DNA of 64,000 nucleotides from Thioalkalivibrio halophilus (GTDB taxonomy: Bacteria > Pseudomonadota > Gammaproteobacteria > Ectothiorhodospirales > Ectothiorhodospiraceae). Under the pieces are notes generated by a model. The model made no database searches and was not told where the DNA came from. It worked only from the letters and a program-made list of their open reading frames with translations. The position numbers and the translations under genes were made by a program. Of this stretch, positions 19,602-29,526 are shown piece by piece (position 1 is the first letter of the stretch; every line of letters starts with the position of its first letter). The stretch spans positions 92,514-156,513 of the forward strand of contig NZ_MUZR01000007.1 of assembly GCF_001995255.1 (NCBI RefSeq), read 5' to 3'.

Positions 19602-22600
19602 GTGGGGGCTTCCAGAAAGACCGTACTGATTGCCGGAGCCGGCCCTGTCGGGCTGGAAGCGGCCCTGTATGCCACGCGCCTGGGCTATCGTGTGCTGCTG
19701 GCCGAGCGTTCCCGCGCGGTCGCTCCCGCGTTGCGCGACTGGGCCGGGATACGGATGTTCACCTCCTGGCAACAGTGCACCTCGCCGCTGGGGCGTGACG
19801 CGTTGCGCGGGCAGGGACACGCTCTTCCCGATCCGGATGCTTTCCCGACCGCCGGCGAGTTTCGTCGCGAGTACTGCGAGCGGCTCGCCGGGGTGCTGGC
19901 ACACCGGGATTGCGACCTTCTGCTCGAGACGCGAGTGCTGGCGGCAAGTCGCGACGGCATGCGGGCGAATACCGGCATTGGCGATCCGGAACGCGCCCGT
20001 CACCCGTTCCGCGTGCTGGTGGACGAGCAGGGACGTGAGCGCCAGCTGGAGGCCGATCTGCTGATCGACACCACCGGCGTGGCGGGACACCCACAGTGGC
20101 TGGGGCCCGGCGGGTTGCCGGCCTCGGGGGAGCGCGAGCTGGGCGGACGCATCCTGTACGGACCCCGGGCGCCGGAGGGCGAGGAGGGTCAAGCCCTGCC
20201 GCCCGCCGAATGCATCCTGGTGGCCGGCGGCGGAGCCGAGGCCGCGCTGGCGGTCGAATACTGGCTGGATCCGCCGACGGGCTCGCCGCCCGTGGAGCTT
20301 CTGTGGGCCTTCGAGGAACCGGTCCCCCTGCCGCCCGACTGGCCGCAGCGGGATCCGTTTCCCGAGCGCGGGGCTCGGTTCGCGCGGGTCCTGGAGGCGA
20401 CCGCCGGTGACCGTGGCGCACGGCGGCTGCCGCAGACGCAGGTGGTACGGCTGGAGCACGGCCCGGGCGTGCGTGGCGGGCTGGATGTGGAGCTCCGCGG
20501 ACCTGACGGGACCCGGCGCATGAGCGTGGACCGGGTGCACGCGCTGACCGGCCATGTCCCGGACAACGCCTGGCTGGAAACGCTGCAGTTCCACGCCTGT
20601 TATGCCACCGGCGCGCCCATGGGGCTGGCTGCGGCCATGCTCGCGACCGTCGAGGATTCGCACGAGCTGTGGCACAGCCTCGGGGTGTCCACCGTGGGCA
20701 ATCCCGAGCCGGGGCTTTTCGTGCTCGGGCGCAAGAGTTACGGACGCAGCCCCGGGTTCGTGCTGCCGGTCGGTCTGGGCCAGATCGTCGAGACCTTTCA
20801 GTCCATCACCGGGGACACGAGCCTGGATCTCTATGGCGACACCGTCCCGCGCCAGGGCAACCGTCCCGGCGGGGCCGCCATTGAGTCCGCGCAGCCGGTG
20901 ACCTGCGATCTCCCGCCCGCAGCCACCGACACCGCCGGACCGGCCGGGCGTGATGCCGTGATCCCGGGCGACGGAGGAGAGGATGCCGCGGCCGACTATC
21001 ATTTCCGGGTGATCGCCGAGAATCTCAAGGAGGTGGTGTTCCAGACGGATCTCGAGCATCGCATCACCTATCTGAGTCCGTCGTGGAGCGAAGTTACGGG
21101 CCTGGCGCGGGAGCCGTTCATCGGGCACAGCTGGATGGATCTGCTGCACCCGGAGGATCAGGGGTACGGTCGCAACCAGTGCGACGCCTTCGTGGGTGAC
21201 CGGCTGGCCGAGTACAACGAGGAGTTGCGCGTGCGGACCAGCGAGGGTGCGGTGCGCTGGATGGACGTCACCGCGCGGGTGCTGCGGGATCGACAGGGTC
21301 GGGCGCGCGGGACGGTGGGCTCCATGCTGGATGTGACCCGCCGGCGCGAAAGCGAGGCCGAGCTGCGCGAGAGTCAGGAGCGCTTTCGCCTGATCAGCGA
21401 TCTGGCGACTGACTGGATCTACTGGCTGACTCCCGAGTTCGAGTTCCGCTACTGCTCGCCTTCCTGTCAGGCGGTGACCGGCTACGGCGATGCCGAGTTC
21501 TACCGGAACCCCGACCTGTTGCGCGAGATCGTGCACGTGGAGGATCGCGAGGGGTTCGATCAGCATTTGTACGAGATCCACGAGAAGCATGTGGACGGCG
21601 CGTTTGATTTCCGCATCGTCACGCGCGCGGGCGAGGAGCGCTGGCTGCGCCATCACTGCACCCCGGTGTATGCGGAAAGCGGGCTGTACATGGGGCAGCG
21701 GGCGGCCAACTACGACATCACCGATCGTATCCGGGCCGAGGAGGCTCTGACCCGGGCCCGTGACGAGGCCGAGTCCGCCACCCGGGCCAAGAGCGAATTT
21801 CTCGCCAACATGAGTCACGAGATCCGTACGCCGATGAACGCGATCATCGGCATGACGCACCTGGCTCGGCGCACTGAGCTGACTCCAAAGCAGCGTGGCT
21901 ATCTGGACCGTATTGACAGTGCTTCCCAGGCTCTGCTGGGACTGATCAACGACATCCTGGATTTCTCCAAGATTGAGGCCGGAAAGCTGGAGCTGGAGGA
22001 AAGCCCGTTCGCGCTGGAAGACGTGCTGCGCAACGTCTGGGACATCGTCGGTCTGAAGGCCGAGGACAAGGGGCTGGAGCTCGTGCACCGGGTGGATCCC
22101 GCTCTTCCGCACCACCTGACGGGGGACGCCCTGCGGCTCGGACAGATCCTCACCAACCTGGTTGGCAACGCGGTGAAATTTACCGAGGAAGGCGAGGTGG
22201 TGGTGGGCGCGACCTGCGAACGCATGGAAGAGGACGAAGCCGTGCTGCGTTTCGAAGTGCGCGATACTGGCCCCGGCATGAGCCGGGAGGAGACCCGGCG
22301 GCTGTTCCAGTCCTTCACCCAGCTCGACGGCTCCGTGACCCGCCAGCAGGAGGGCACGGGCCTGGGTCTGGCGATCTCCAGGCAGCTGGTGGAGATGATG
22401 GGGGGCGAAATCGGTGTCGAGAGCGAGCCGGGACGGGGCAGTACCTTCCATTTCAGTGTGCGCCTGGGGCTGAATACGGCCGCCGGGGATCCGCACGAGA
22501 CCCTGGGTGAACGGCTTACCGGCGCGGAGCTGGCCGGCCGCCGCGCGCTGGTGGTGGATGACAACGCCAGCGCGCGCGAGACGCTGGAGGAGATGTGCCG

Positions 22601-24050
22601 TTACCTCGGGATGGAGGTGGAGGTGGTGCCCTCCGGTGCTGCCGCACTGGCGCAGATCGATCAGGCACTGGAAGAGGGACGTCCCTACGATCTTGTGCTG
22701 ACCGACTGGCGCATGCCGGGCGTCGACGGCATTGAAGTGGCGCAGCGCATCAAGGCCCACGAAGGGGCGCGAATGCCCGCGGTTCTGATGGTCACCGGCT
22801 TTGCCCGCGAGGAGGTTCTGGGGCGTGCGGAGCGCGCGGGGGTCGACGGCATCCTGCTCAAGCCGGTGAGCCAGTCCACCCTGCTGGATACCCTTTCGGG
22901 ACTGTTTCACGTGCACCCGGAGGAGACCTCCCCGATGCCCGCGCCGGCGGAAAAGGGCAAACGGGAATCCGCGGACATGTCCGGGAGCCGGGTCCTGCTG
23001 GTGGAGGACAATGTCATCAACCGCGAGCTGGCGACCGAACTCCTGCAGGACCTGAGCTGCGAAGTGACCTGGGCGGAGGATGGGCGCGAGGGGGTGGAGA
23101 AGGCACGCAACGAGACGTTCGACCTGATCCTGATGGATATCCAGATGCCCCGGATGGACGGACTGACCGCGACCCGGCGCATCCGCGCACGCCCCGATCT
23201 GGCCGAGATTCCGATCATCGCCATGACCGCCCACGCGATGGAGGGCGACCGCGAGCGCAGCCTGGAGGCGGGCATGGACGACCACGTGACCAAGCCCATC
23301 GATCCGCAGGTGCTGGAGGAAACGCTCGGCCGCTGGATGAACAACGTCCCGGGGGCGGGTGACTCGCAGGCATGCGAGGCCGGCGCGGACGCCATGCAGG
23401 CGGCGCCGGAGCCCGCGCCCGAGCCCGATCTGCCGGAGTCGCTGCCACCGTTCGACCTTCCGGCCGCGCTGGCTCGTTGTGGTGGCAAGCCGGCCCTGCT
23501 GCGCAAGATGCTGGCCGGTCTGGAGCGGGATTACAGCGACGCCGGCCGGCGTCTGCGGGAGTGGCTCGAGCAGGATCGCACGGAAGACGCACAACGCCTG
23601 GCGCATTCCCTCAAGGGGGTGGCCGCGGCGCTGGAGGCCGCCGAATTGCGCACGGCCGCGGAGGCGGTGGAACTGGCCCTGCGTGACGGCGACCCGGAAA
23701 CGCAGGAGCTGGAGACACGTCTGCAGTCCCTGGAAGCCGCCCTGGCCGAGGCGACGGCAGCGGTGGCCGGACTGGGCAGGGCGGCGCGCGGCGGGGGTGA
23801 CCGGGAGAACCGGAGTCGGGCTTCGGCGGGGCCCCGTGGGCCGTTCCCTCACGAGGCGCTGCGCGCCCTGCGTGAACGCGTGGCACAGAATCAGCTGGGT
23901 GCGCGCCGCGAGTTCGACGGGCTGCGGCCGCAGCTCGAGGGGCGCGGTCTCGATCCGGAGGTGCAGGCGATCGCCGAGGGGCTGGAGAGCCTGGACTTCG
24001 ACGCCGCCCTGACGGCACTGGACCGGCTGCTGGACGGCATGCGGGAATGA
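19602..24050 (+). CDS. FAD/NAD(P)-type oxidoreductase fused to a PAS-PAS hybrid histidine kinase
   Basis: 1482 residues from GTG 19602. Residues 1-410 form a flavoprotein module: GAGPVG (11-17) at the N-terminal dinucleotide fold, a second glycine motif VAGGGAEAA near 207-215, and TGHVPDN near 316. Then come two PAS domains (about 465-585 and 590-710), HisKA with His 739, the ATPase domain, receivers with Asp 1035 and Asp 1179, HPt with His 1335 and the same short C-terminal domain as the kinase at 15409. No transmembrane segment is visible, so the sensor is cytosolic. From HisKA on it is a clear paralogue of 15409. The start lies 15 bp after the GGDEF regulator, without a strong ribosome site. 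Redox or flavin-state sensing is inferred. Confidence 0.88.
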   Translation: MGASRKTVLIAGAGPVGLEAALYATRLGYRVLLAERSRAVAPALRDWAGIRMFTSWQQCTSPLGRDALRGQGHALPDPDAFPTAGEFRREYCERLAGVLAHRDCDLLLETRVLAASRDGMRANTGIGDPERARHPFRVLVDEQGRERQLEADLLIDTTGVAGHPQWLGPGGLPASGERELGGRILYGPRAPEGEEGQALPPAECILVAGGGAEAALAVEYWLDPPTGSPPVELLWAFEEPVPLPPDWPQRDPFPERGARFARVLEATAGDRGARRLPQTQVVRLEHGPGVRGGLDVELRGPDGTRRMSVDRVHALTGHVPDNAWLETLQFHACYATGAPMGLAAAMLATVEDSHELWHSLGVSTVGNPEPGLFVLGRKSYGRSPGFVLPVGLGQIVETFQSITGDTSLDLYGDTVPRQGNRPGGAAIESAQPVTCDLPPAATDTAGPAGRDAVIPGDGGEDAAADYHFRVIAENLKEVVFQTDLEHRITYLSPSWSEVTGLAREPFIGHSWMDLLHPEDQGYGRNQCDAFVGDRLAEYNEELRVRTSEGAVRWMDVTARVLRDRQGRARGTVGSMLDVTRRRESEAELRESQERFRLISDLATDWIYWLTPEFEFRYCSPSCQAVTGYGDAEFYRNPDLLREIVHVEDREGFDQHLYEIHEKHVDGAFDFRIVTRAGEERWLRHHCTPVYAESGLYMGQRAANYDITDRIRAEEALTRARDEAESATRAKSEFLANMSHEIRTPMNAIIGMTHLARRTELTPKQRGYLDRIDSASQALLGLINDILDFSKIEAGKLELEESPFALEDVLRNVWDIVGLKAEDKGLELVHRVDPALPHHLTGDALRLGQILTNLVGNAVKFTEEGEVVVGATCERMEEDEAVLRFEVRDTGPGMSREETRRLFQSFTQLDGSVTRQQEGTGLGLAISRQLVEMMGGEIGVESEPGRGSTFHFSVRLGLNTAAGDPHETLGERLTGAELAGRRALVVDDNASARETLEEMCRYLGMEVEVVPSGAAALAQIDQALEEGRPYDLVLTDWRMPGVDGIEVAQRIKAHEGARMPAVLMVTGFAREEVLGRAERAGVDGILLKPVSQSTLLDTLSGLFHVHPEETSPMPAPAEKGKRESADMSGSRVLLVEDNVINRELATELLQDLSCEVTWAEDGREGVEKARNETFDLILMDIQMPRMDGLTATRRIRARPDLAEIPIIAMTAHAMEGDRERSLEAGMDDHVTKPIDPQVLEETLGRWMNNVPGAGDSQACEAGADAMQAAPEPAPEPDLPESLPPFDLPAALARCGGKPALLRKMLAGLERDYSDAGRRLREWLEQDRTEDAQRLAHSLKGVAAALEAAELRTAAEAVELALRDGDPETQELETRLQSLEAALAEATAAVAGLGRAARGGGDRENRSRASAGPRGPFPHEALRALRERVAQNQLGARREFDGLRPQLEGRGLDPEVQAIAEGLESLDFDAALTALDRLLDGMRE

Positions 24051-24065
24051 CCCGGGTCCGGCGGT

Positions 24066-24356
24066 TCAGACGCGGGTGAACAGCGGGAGTTCGTGGCGCC
24101 GGGCGTTGGCAGCCAGAAAGCGGCCGCGCCCGGGTTGTTCGGCTTCCAGCGTCTCCAGATACCGTGACGCCTCGCCCGCCACCGTCGCCAGGAACACCTC
24201 CAGTTCGCGCGGGTCCACCCGCGGCGCGCCGAAGGCACCGCCGCTTTCCGTCGGGTGCCAGAACAGCCGCGGCTGCCAGTTGCAGCCCCGGATGCGCGGG
24301 TCCTCGAACAGGGCCTGCACGCGTTGCAGCAGTTGCGGATCGTGGGTGACGCTCAT
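24066..24356 (-). CDS. Small conserved-looking hypothetical protein
   Basis: A 96-residue soluble protein with no motif I recognise. It is rich in Arg, Glu and Pro, with the phrases [12 protein letters not shown] and [14 protein letters not shown]. Its ATG overlaps the ispG stop (ATGA), so it is co-transcribed and probably translated with ispG. No signal peptide, metal motif or membrane segment is seen. Codon use matches the neighbours and the overlap supports it as a real gene. Function unknown. Confidence 0.6.
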   Translation of the reverse strand: MSVTHDPQLLQRVQALFEDPRIRGCNWQPRLFWHPTESGGAFGAPRVDPRELEVFLATVAGEASRYLETLEAEQPGRGRFLAANARRHELPLFTRV

Positions 24357-25579
24357 CCGGCCTGTCCGTAGCGGCGTTCGATGTAGGCCTCGACGCGGGC
24401 CTGGAAGTCCTCGGCGATATGTTCGCCCTTGAGGGTCACGGTCTTCTCGCCGTCCTCGTAGACCGGCGCGACCGGCTGCTCCCCGGTGCCGGGCAGGGAG
24501 ATGCCGATGTCGGCATGCTTGCTCTCGCCGGGGCCGTTGACCACGCAGCCCATCACCGCGACGGTCATCTCTTCCACTCCGGGGTAATGCTGTTTCCAGG
24601 TCGGCATCTGCTGGCGGATATAACTCTGGATGTCCTGCGCCAGGTGCTGGAAGTACTCGCTGGAGGTGCGGCCGCAGCCGGGGCAGGCCACCACCGAGGG
24701 CAGGAAGCTGCGCAGGCCCATGCTCTGCAGGATCTCCTGCGCGACGCTCACCTCCTGTGTGCGGTCCCCGCCGGGTTCCGGGGTCAGCGAGATGCGGATG
24801 GTGTCGCCGATGCCCTGCTGCAGCAGGACGGACAGCGCGGCGGTGGAGGCGACGATCCCCCTGGCCCCCATGCCGGCCTCGGTCAGGCCCAGATGCAGCG
24901 GGTAGTCGCAGCGCGCGGCCAGGTCCTGGTAGACCCGGATCAGTGGCTGCACGCCGCTGACCTTGGCCGACAGGATGATGCGGTCATGCGGCAGGCCGAT
25001 GCGTTCGGCCTCGGCCGCGCTCTCCAGCGCCGAGGTAATCAGCGCCTGCTCCATCACCGCCTGGGGTTCCAGCGGCTCCGGCTGCTGCGCGTTTTCGTCC
25101 ATCATGCGCGCCAGCAGTTCCTGATCCAGGCTGCCCCAGTTCACGCCGATGCGGACCGGCCGGTCGAAGCGGATGGCGGTCTCGATCATCGCCTGGTACT
25201 GCGCGTCGCGCTTCGATCCGCGGCCGACGTTGCCCGGGTTGATGCGCAGCTTGGCCAGGGCCTCGGCGCATTCGGGGTACTTCGTCAGCAGCTTGTGGCC
25301 GTTGAAGTGGAAATCGCCGACCAGCGGCACGTCCAGGTCCATTGCATCCAGGCGCTCGCGGATCTCCGGCACGGCCCTGGCCGCATCTTCGGAGTTGACC
25401 GTGATGCGCACGATCTCCGAGCCCGCGCGAGCCAGTTCCGCGACCTGCACTGCGGTACGCAGTGCGTCGGCGGTGTCGGTGTTGGTCATGGACTGGACCA
25501 CCACCGGGTGATCGCCACCCACGGTCACGGGGCCAACACGGACGGGGACGGTACGGTGGCGGACGGGGCTGCTGCTCAT
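24353..25579 (-). CDS. ispG: 4-hydroxy-3-methylbut-2-enyl-diphosphate synthase (flavodoxin)
   Basis: A 408-residue IspG/GcpE, which reduces methylerythritol cyclodiphosphate to HMBPP in the MEP isoprenoid pathway using a [4Fe-4S] cluster. N-terminal TIM barrel residues include [11 protein letters not shown] and RINPGNVG; the C-terminal ferredoxin-like domain has the cluster cysteines in ACPGCGR and [10 protein letters not shown]. The length matches the short bacterial form without an inserted domain. It is followed by the small gene at 24066 with overlapping codons. Confidence 0.95.
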   Translation of the reverse strand: MSSSPVRHRTVPVRVGPVTVGGDHPVVVQSMTNTDTADALRTAVQVAELARAGSEIVRITVNSEDAARAVPEIRERLDAMDLDVPLVGDFHFNGHKLLTKYPECAEALAKLRINPGNVGRGSKRDAQYQAMIETAIRFDRPVRIGVNWGSLDQELLARMMDENAQQPEPLEPQAVMEQALITSALESAAEAERIGLPHDRIILSAKVSGVQPLIRVYQDLAARCDYPLHLGLTEAGMGARGIVASTAALSVLLQQGIGDTIRISLTPEPGGDRTQEVSVAQEILQSMGLRSFLPSVVACPGCGRTSSEYFQHLAQDIQSYIRQQMPTWKQHYPGVEEMTVAVMGCVVNGPGESKHADIGISLPGTGEQPVAPVYEDGEKTVTLKGEHIAEDFQARVEAYIERRYGQAG

Positions 25580-25641
25580 GGTCGTGTACTCGCGCGGAAC
25601 GGGGTCGCCGGAAAGAGGCCCGAGTCTAACGCAGTCGCGCG

Positions 25642-25664
25642 GGCCTGCCGAACCGCCGCAGGCC
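25642..25664. other. Hairpin between ispG and mgtE
   Basis: Perfect seven-base arms GGCCTGC (25642-25648) and GCAGGCC (25658-25664) with a nine-base loop, in the 108-bp gap after the mgtE stop. It has no T-tract on the minus strand, so a terminator role is possible but not shown. Confidence 0.35.
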
Positions 25665-25687
25665 GCACGGGTGTTTGCACGGTCGTT

Positions 25688-27046
25688 CTAAAGACCAAGC
25701 ATGGCCACCGCCACGCCGAAATAGATCAGGATCCCGACGATGTCGATGACCGAGGTGATCAGCGGTGCGCTGGCCACCGCGGGGTCCATGCGCATGGCGG
25801 TCAGGGCGAAGGGCAGGAGCATGCCGAACATCGCCCCGAATACCACGACCAGGAACATGCCCAGGGCGATGGCGTTGGCGACCTCCAGCGAGCCCAGCCA
25901 GTTGCCGGAGAGCCAGATGGCGGCCGCCAGGGTGAGCCCCAGCGCGGTGGAGACCCCCAGTTCCTTGCCGCCCAGGCGCCAGGCGTCGCGCAATCGGACA
26001 TCGTTGATCGCCAGTGAGCGCACCACCAGGGTGGCGGCCTGCGAGCCGGTGTTGCCGCCGGAGGCGATGACCATCGGCAGGAAAAAGATCAGCGCGACGA
26101 CCGACTCGATGGCCGCCTCGTAGTGGGCGATGGCCAGCCCGGCGAAGATGTTGACCACCACCAGGATCAGCAGCCAGCCGATGCGCTTGCGGTACAGCAG
26201 GCCCATGCTGGCGTCGCGCAGCGACAGCACCACGTCGCCCACCGCAGCCATGCGGTGGAAGTCCTCGGTGGTCTCTGCGCGCAGGACATCCATTACGTCG
26301 TCCACGGTGATGATCCCGAGCATGTGGCCCTGGTCGTCGACCACCGGCAGGACGTTGAGGTCGTAGTGGCTGATGCGGTGGGCTGCCTCCTCCCGGTCCT
26401 CCTCGGCGGTGATGCTGGCCACGTCGGTGTGCATCAGTTCCGATACCCGGTTCCACGGCCGTGCCAGAAGCAGCTCCTTCAGCCGCACCCAGGCCAGCAG
26501 CTCGCCGGCCGCGGTGGTCACGAACACCGTGTTCACGGTCTCCGCGACCTCGTGGTTGGCGCGCAGATGCTCCATGGCTTCGTTCACCGTCCATTCGGGC
26601 TGCACGGTGACGTACTCCGGGGTCATCACGCGGCCGGCGCTCTCCTCCGGATAGGCGAGCAGTGATCCGACCGCCTCCTGGCTCTCCGCCGGGAGGGTTT
26701 CCATCAGTGAGTCGGCATGCTCGTCGCCCAGGCCGTCGATCACCGCCACGGCGTCATCCAGCGAGAGCGCGCTGACCAGGTCCGCGGCCTGCTGCTCGTC
26801 CAGCGCGGCCAGCACCCGGGACTGGTGATCGGGCTCCAGGTGCGCGTACACCGGCGCGGCGCAAGCCGACTCCAGACGCTGGAAGAAGGCGACCGCCTGA
26901 TCCTCGGGCAGGGTCTCCAGCGCGTCCGACAGGTCGGGGGGCGCGTGGGCGTTGCAGATCGCGTTCAGCGGCCCGTCCGAGCCCTGCTCCAGGGCGGTGC
27001 GCAGGGTGTCGGGGAGGTTCTCGATGTCGACGTCGGTCGGACTCAT
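25688..27046 (-). CDS. mgtE: MgtE-type magnesium transporter, second of a tandem pair
   Basis: 452 residues from the ATG at 27046; an upstream TTG at 27076 lies across the previous gene's stop and was rejected. MgtE layout: N-terminal superhelical domain (about 20-125), a CBS pair (about 130-250) that gates the channel in response to cytosolic Mg, and a five-helix membrane domain (about 270-450). The conserved Asp of the pore (SVIDIVGILIYF) is present. It starts 14 bp after the related gene at 27060, so the two form an operon. The partners are clearly diverged, particularly in the N-terminal domain. Confidence 0.92.
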   Translation of the reverse strand: MSPTDVDIENLPDTLRTALEQGSDGPLNAICNAHAPPDLSDALETLPEDQAVAFFQRLESACAAPVYAHLEPDHQSRVLAALDEQQAADLVSALSLDDAVAVIDGLGDEHADSLMETLPAESQEAVGSLLAYPEESAGRVMTPEYVTVQPEWTVNEAMEHLRANHEVAETVNTVFVTTAAGELLAWVRLKELLLARPWNRVSELMHTDVASITAEEDREEAAHRISHYDLNVLPVVDDQGHMLGIITVDDVMDVLRAETTEDFHRMAAVGDVVLSLRDASMGLLYRKRIGWLLILVVVNIFAGLAIAHYEAAIESVVALIFFLPMVIASGGNTGSQAATLVVRSLAINDVRLRDAWRLGGKELGVSTALGLTLAAAIWLSGNWLGSLEVANAIALGMFLVVVFGAMFGMLLPFALTAMRMDPAVASAPLITSVIDIVGILIYFGVAVAMLGL

Positions 27047-27059
27047 GGGGGTATCCCGT

Positions 27060-28421
27060 TCAGGCCGGCGTGGCAAGGCCGAGCATGGCCACGGCCAGCG
27101 AGAAATAGATGGCGATGCCGCCGAGGTCGGCGATGGCGGTGACCAGCGGTACGCTGGCGGTGGCCGGGTCCAGCTTCAGCCAGTCGAGGAGGAGCGGCAG
27201 CAGCATGCCCACCATGCTGGCACCGGTAACCACCAGGGTCATGGCCAGGGCGACCAGCATGGCGATCTCCGTTCCGCCTCGCCAGAGGCCCAGCAGGGAT
27301 ACGGCGATCCCCATGCTGACGCCGATGGTGGTCGCCACGCCCAGTTCCTTGGCCCACAGGCGCAGCCAGTCCCGCGCGGTGACTTCGCCGGTGGCCATGG
27401 CCCGCACCATCAGGGTCGAGCTCTGGGCTCCGGCGTTGCCCGCCGAGCCGATGATCAGCGGCAAGAAGAACACCAGCACCGCGACGGCTTCGATGGCCTC
27501 TTCGTACTGCGAGATCATCAAGGCGCCCAGGGTGTTGAACGCCACCAGCCCCAGCAGCCAGCCGACCCGCTTGCGATACAGCAGGAACGGACTGGCCTGG
27601 CGCGGACTCAGCGGGAGGTTGCCCACCGAACCCAGCTTGTGGAAATCCTCGGTGGACTCGGCCTCGATCACGTCCATGACGTCGTCCACCGTGACCACGC
27701 CCAGCAGCTCGCCGTTGTCGCCCACCACCGGCAGGCTCTCGATGTCGTAGTGCTGGATGCGCCGGGCGGCCTCGACGCGGTCGGCGTCCACCTGCACGGT
27801 GTAGGGCGATTCGTCGTCGATCAGGCTGCGCACGGGGCTGTCGGGCTCGGCGCGCAGGAACCGCCGGATGGGAATGGCGGCCAGCAGGGTGCGGTCATCG
27901 TCGACCACGAAGATCACGTTGTTGGAGTGTTCGTCACCGGTGCGCCGCACGTGGGCCAGTGCGCGCTTGAGCGTCCAGTCCGGGTCCACGGCTACCACCG
28001 ACGGGGACATCACGCGGCCGACCGATTCCTCGGGGTAGTTGAGCTGCTTCAGCGCCCGGCGGATGGCCCGGAACGGGAGCAGACGCAGGTATTCGCGCAG
28101 ACGCTCGGCATCCAGGGTCTGGAGCAGGGCGGTGAGGTCGTCGGTTTCCATCTCGGAGAGCAGAAACCGCGCATCCTCGCGCGAGGATGCATTCAGCAGT
28201 CGCAGCTGGAACGGGATGTCGAGATAGGCGAAGACGTCGGCCTTGCGCCCGGGATGCAGCCGGTTGAAGATCGGGGCCACGTCGTCCGAGGGCAGTTCCA
28301 TCAGCGCATGCGCGATGTCCTGGATGCGCATGTAGTCCAGCAGCTCGTCGAGGCTGTCGCGGTCGTCCAGGCGGACGAGTTCGCGCAGCTCGATGATGGA
28401 CTGTTCGAGGTTGTGTTCCAT
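27060..28421 (-). CDS. mgtE: MgtE-type magnesium transporter, first of a tandem pair
   Basis: A 453-residue full-length MgtE with the same domain order as its neighbour: N domain, CBS pair (VVTVDDVMDVIE), membrane domain (LLYRKRVGWLLGLVAFNTLG, then FFLPLIIGSAGNAGAQ) and the pore Asp (TAIADLGGIAIYF). GGAGCAGG lies just before its ATG. MgtE normally works as a homodimer; an adjacent second copy raises the possibility of a heterodimer, which is inference. CorA or other Mg transporters are not seen here. Confidence 0.92.
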   Translation of the reverse strand: MEHNLEQSIIELRELVRLDDRDSLDELLDYMRIQDIAHALMELPSDDVAPIFNRLHPGRKADVFAYLDIPFQLRLLNASSREDARFLLSEMETDDLTALLQTLDAERLREYLRLLPFRAIRRALKQLNYPEESVGRVMSPSVVAVDPDWTLKRALAHVRRTGDEHSNNVIFVVDDDRTLLAAIPIRRFLRAEPDSPVRSLIDDESPYTVQVDADRVEAARRIQHYDIESLPVVGDNGELLGVVTVDDVMDVIEAESTEDFHKLGSVGNLPLSPRQASPFLLYRKRVGWLLGLVAFNTLGALMISQYEEAIEAVAVLVFFLPLIIGSAGNAGAQSSTLMVRAMATGEVTARDWLRLWAKELGVATTIGVSMGIAVSLLGLWRGGTEIAMLVALAMTLVVTGASMVGMLLPLLLDWLKLDPATASVPLVTAIADLGGIAIYFSLAVAMLGLATPA

Positions 28422-28779
28422 GCCCTGCTCCCGGCGGTCGATTGCGGATCACCGGCACGCGCGGTGCGGTGATGACGAAGGACCGTCGTAATCGGATTTC
28501 CAGGACGGGGCAGATCGAAGGATCCGGCCGCCTCCCGGCGCTCTTGTGTCATGAGGCCCGGCGGAAGCGGCGGAGAAGGGTGCACAGTGCTTACGGCCGG
28601 GCGACGATAGATCGACAGCGTGTTCGGCGTTTCATCATGCGTTCCCTTGTGGCAGGTTCCCTCATTTTAACGGGTCTTCCGTTTCATTCAAGTGCTTGCA
28701 CGCAATGCTTGCACCGGTTTGCCCGCTGGCGCGAACCTTTCCGGCCGTGCCCGGTCGCTTGTTCATGATGGAGCCATAC
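28422..28779. other. Divergent intergenic region between mgtE and the ABC operon
   Basis: 358 bp without a supportable gene. Short frames here (28442-28768 and opposite) have no family signal. It must hold the promoters for the mgtE pair and for the ABC operon. I see the repeated GCTTGCAC motif described separately and a more AT-rich stretch around 28635-28690 (CATTTTAAC), but no clear -35/-10 pair. Confidence 0.5.
28692..28714. promoter_or_regulatory. Duplicated palindromic operator-like motif
   Basis: TGCTTGCAC occurs twice (28693-28701 and 28706-28714), 13 bases apart. The first copy is part of the perfect palindrome GTGC-TT-GCAC (28692-28701); the second has one mismatch. The pair lies about 65 bases before the ABC ATPase start. 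A binding site for an unidentified regulator is inferred. Confidence 0.4.

Positions 28780-29522
<743 letters not shown>

Positions 29523-29526
<4 letters not shown>

Noticed and set aside
18435..23852. 1805-residue minus-strand frame
   Set aside because: It runs antisense through two kinases and a GGDEF gene whose motifs are clear. High GC removes stop codons on the opposite strand; its translation is Arg/His/Gln-rich with no domain.
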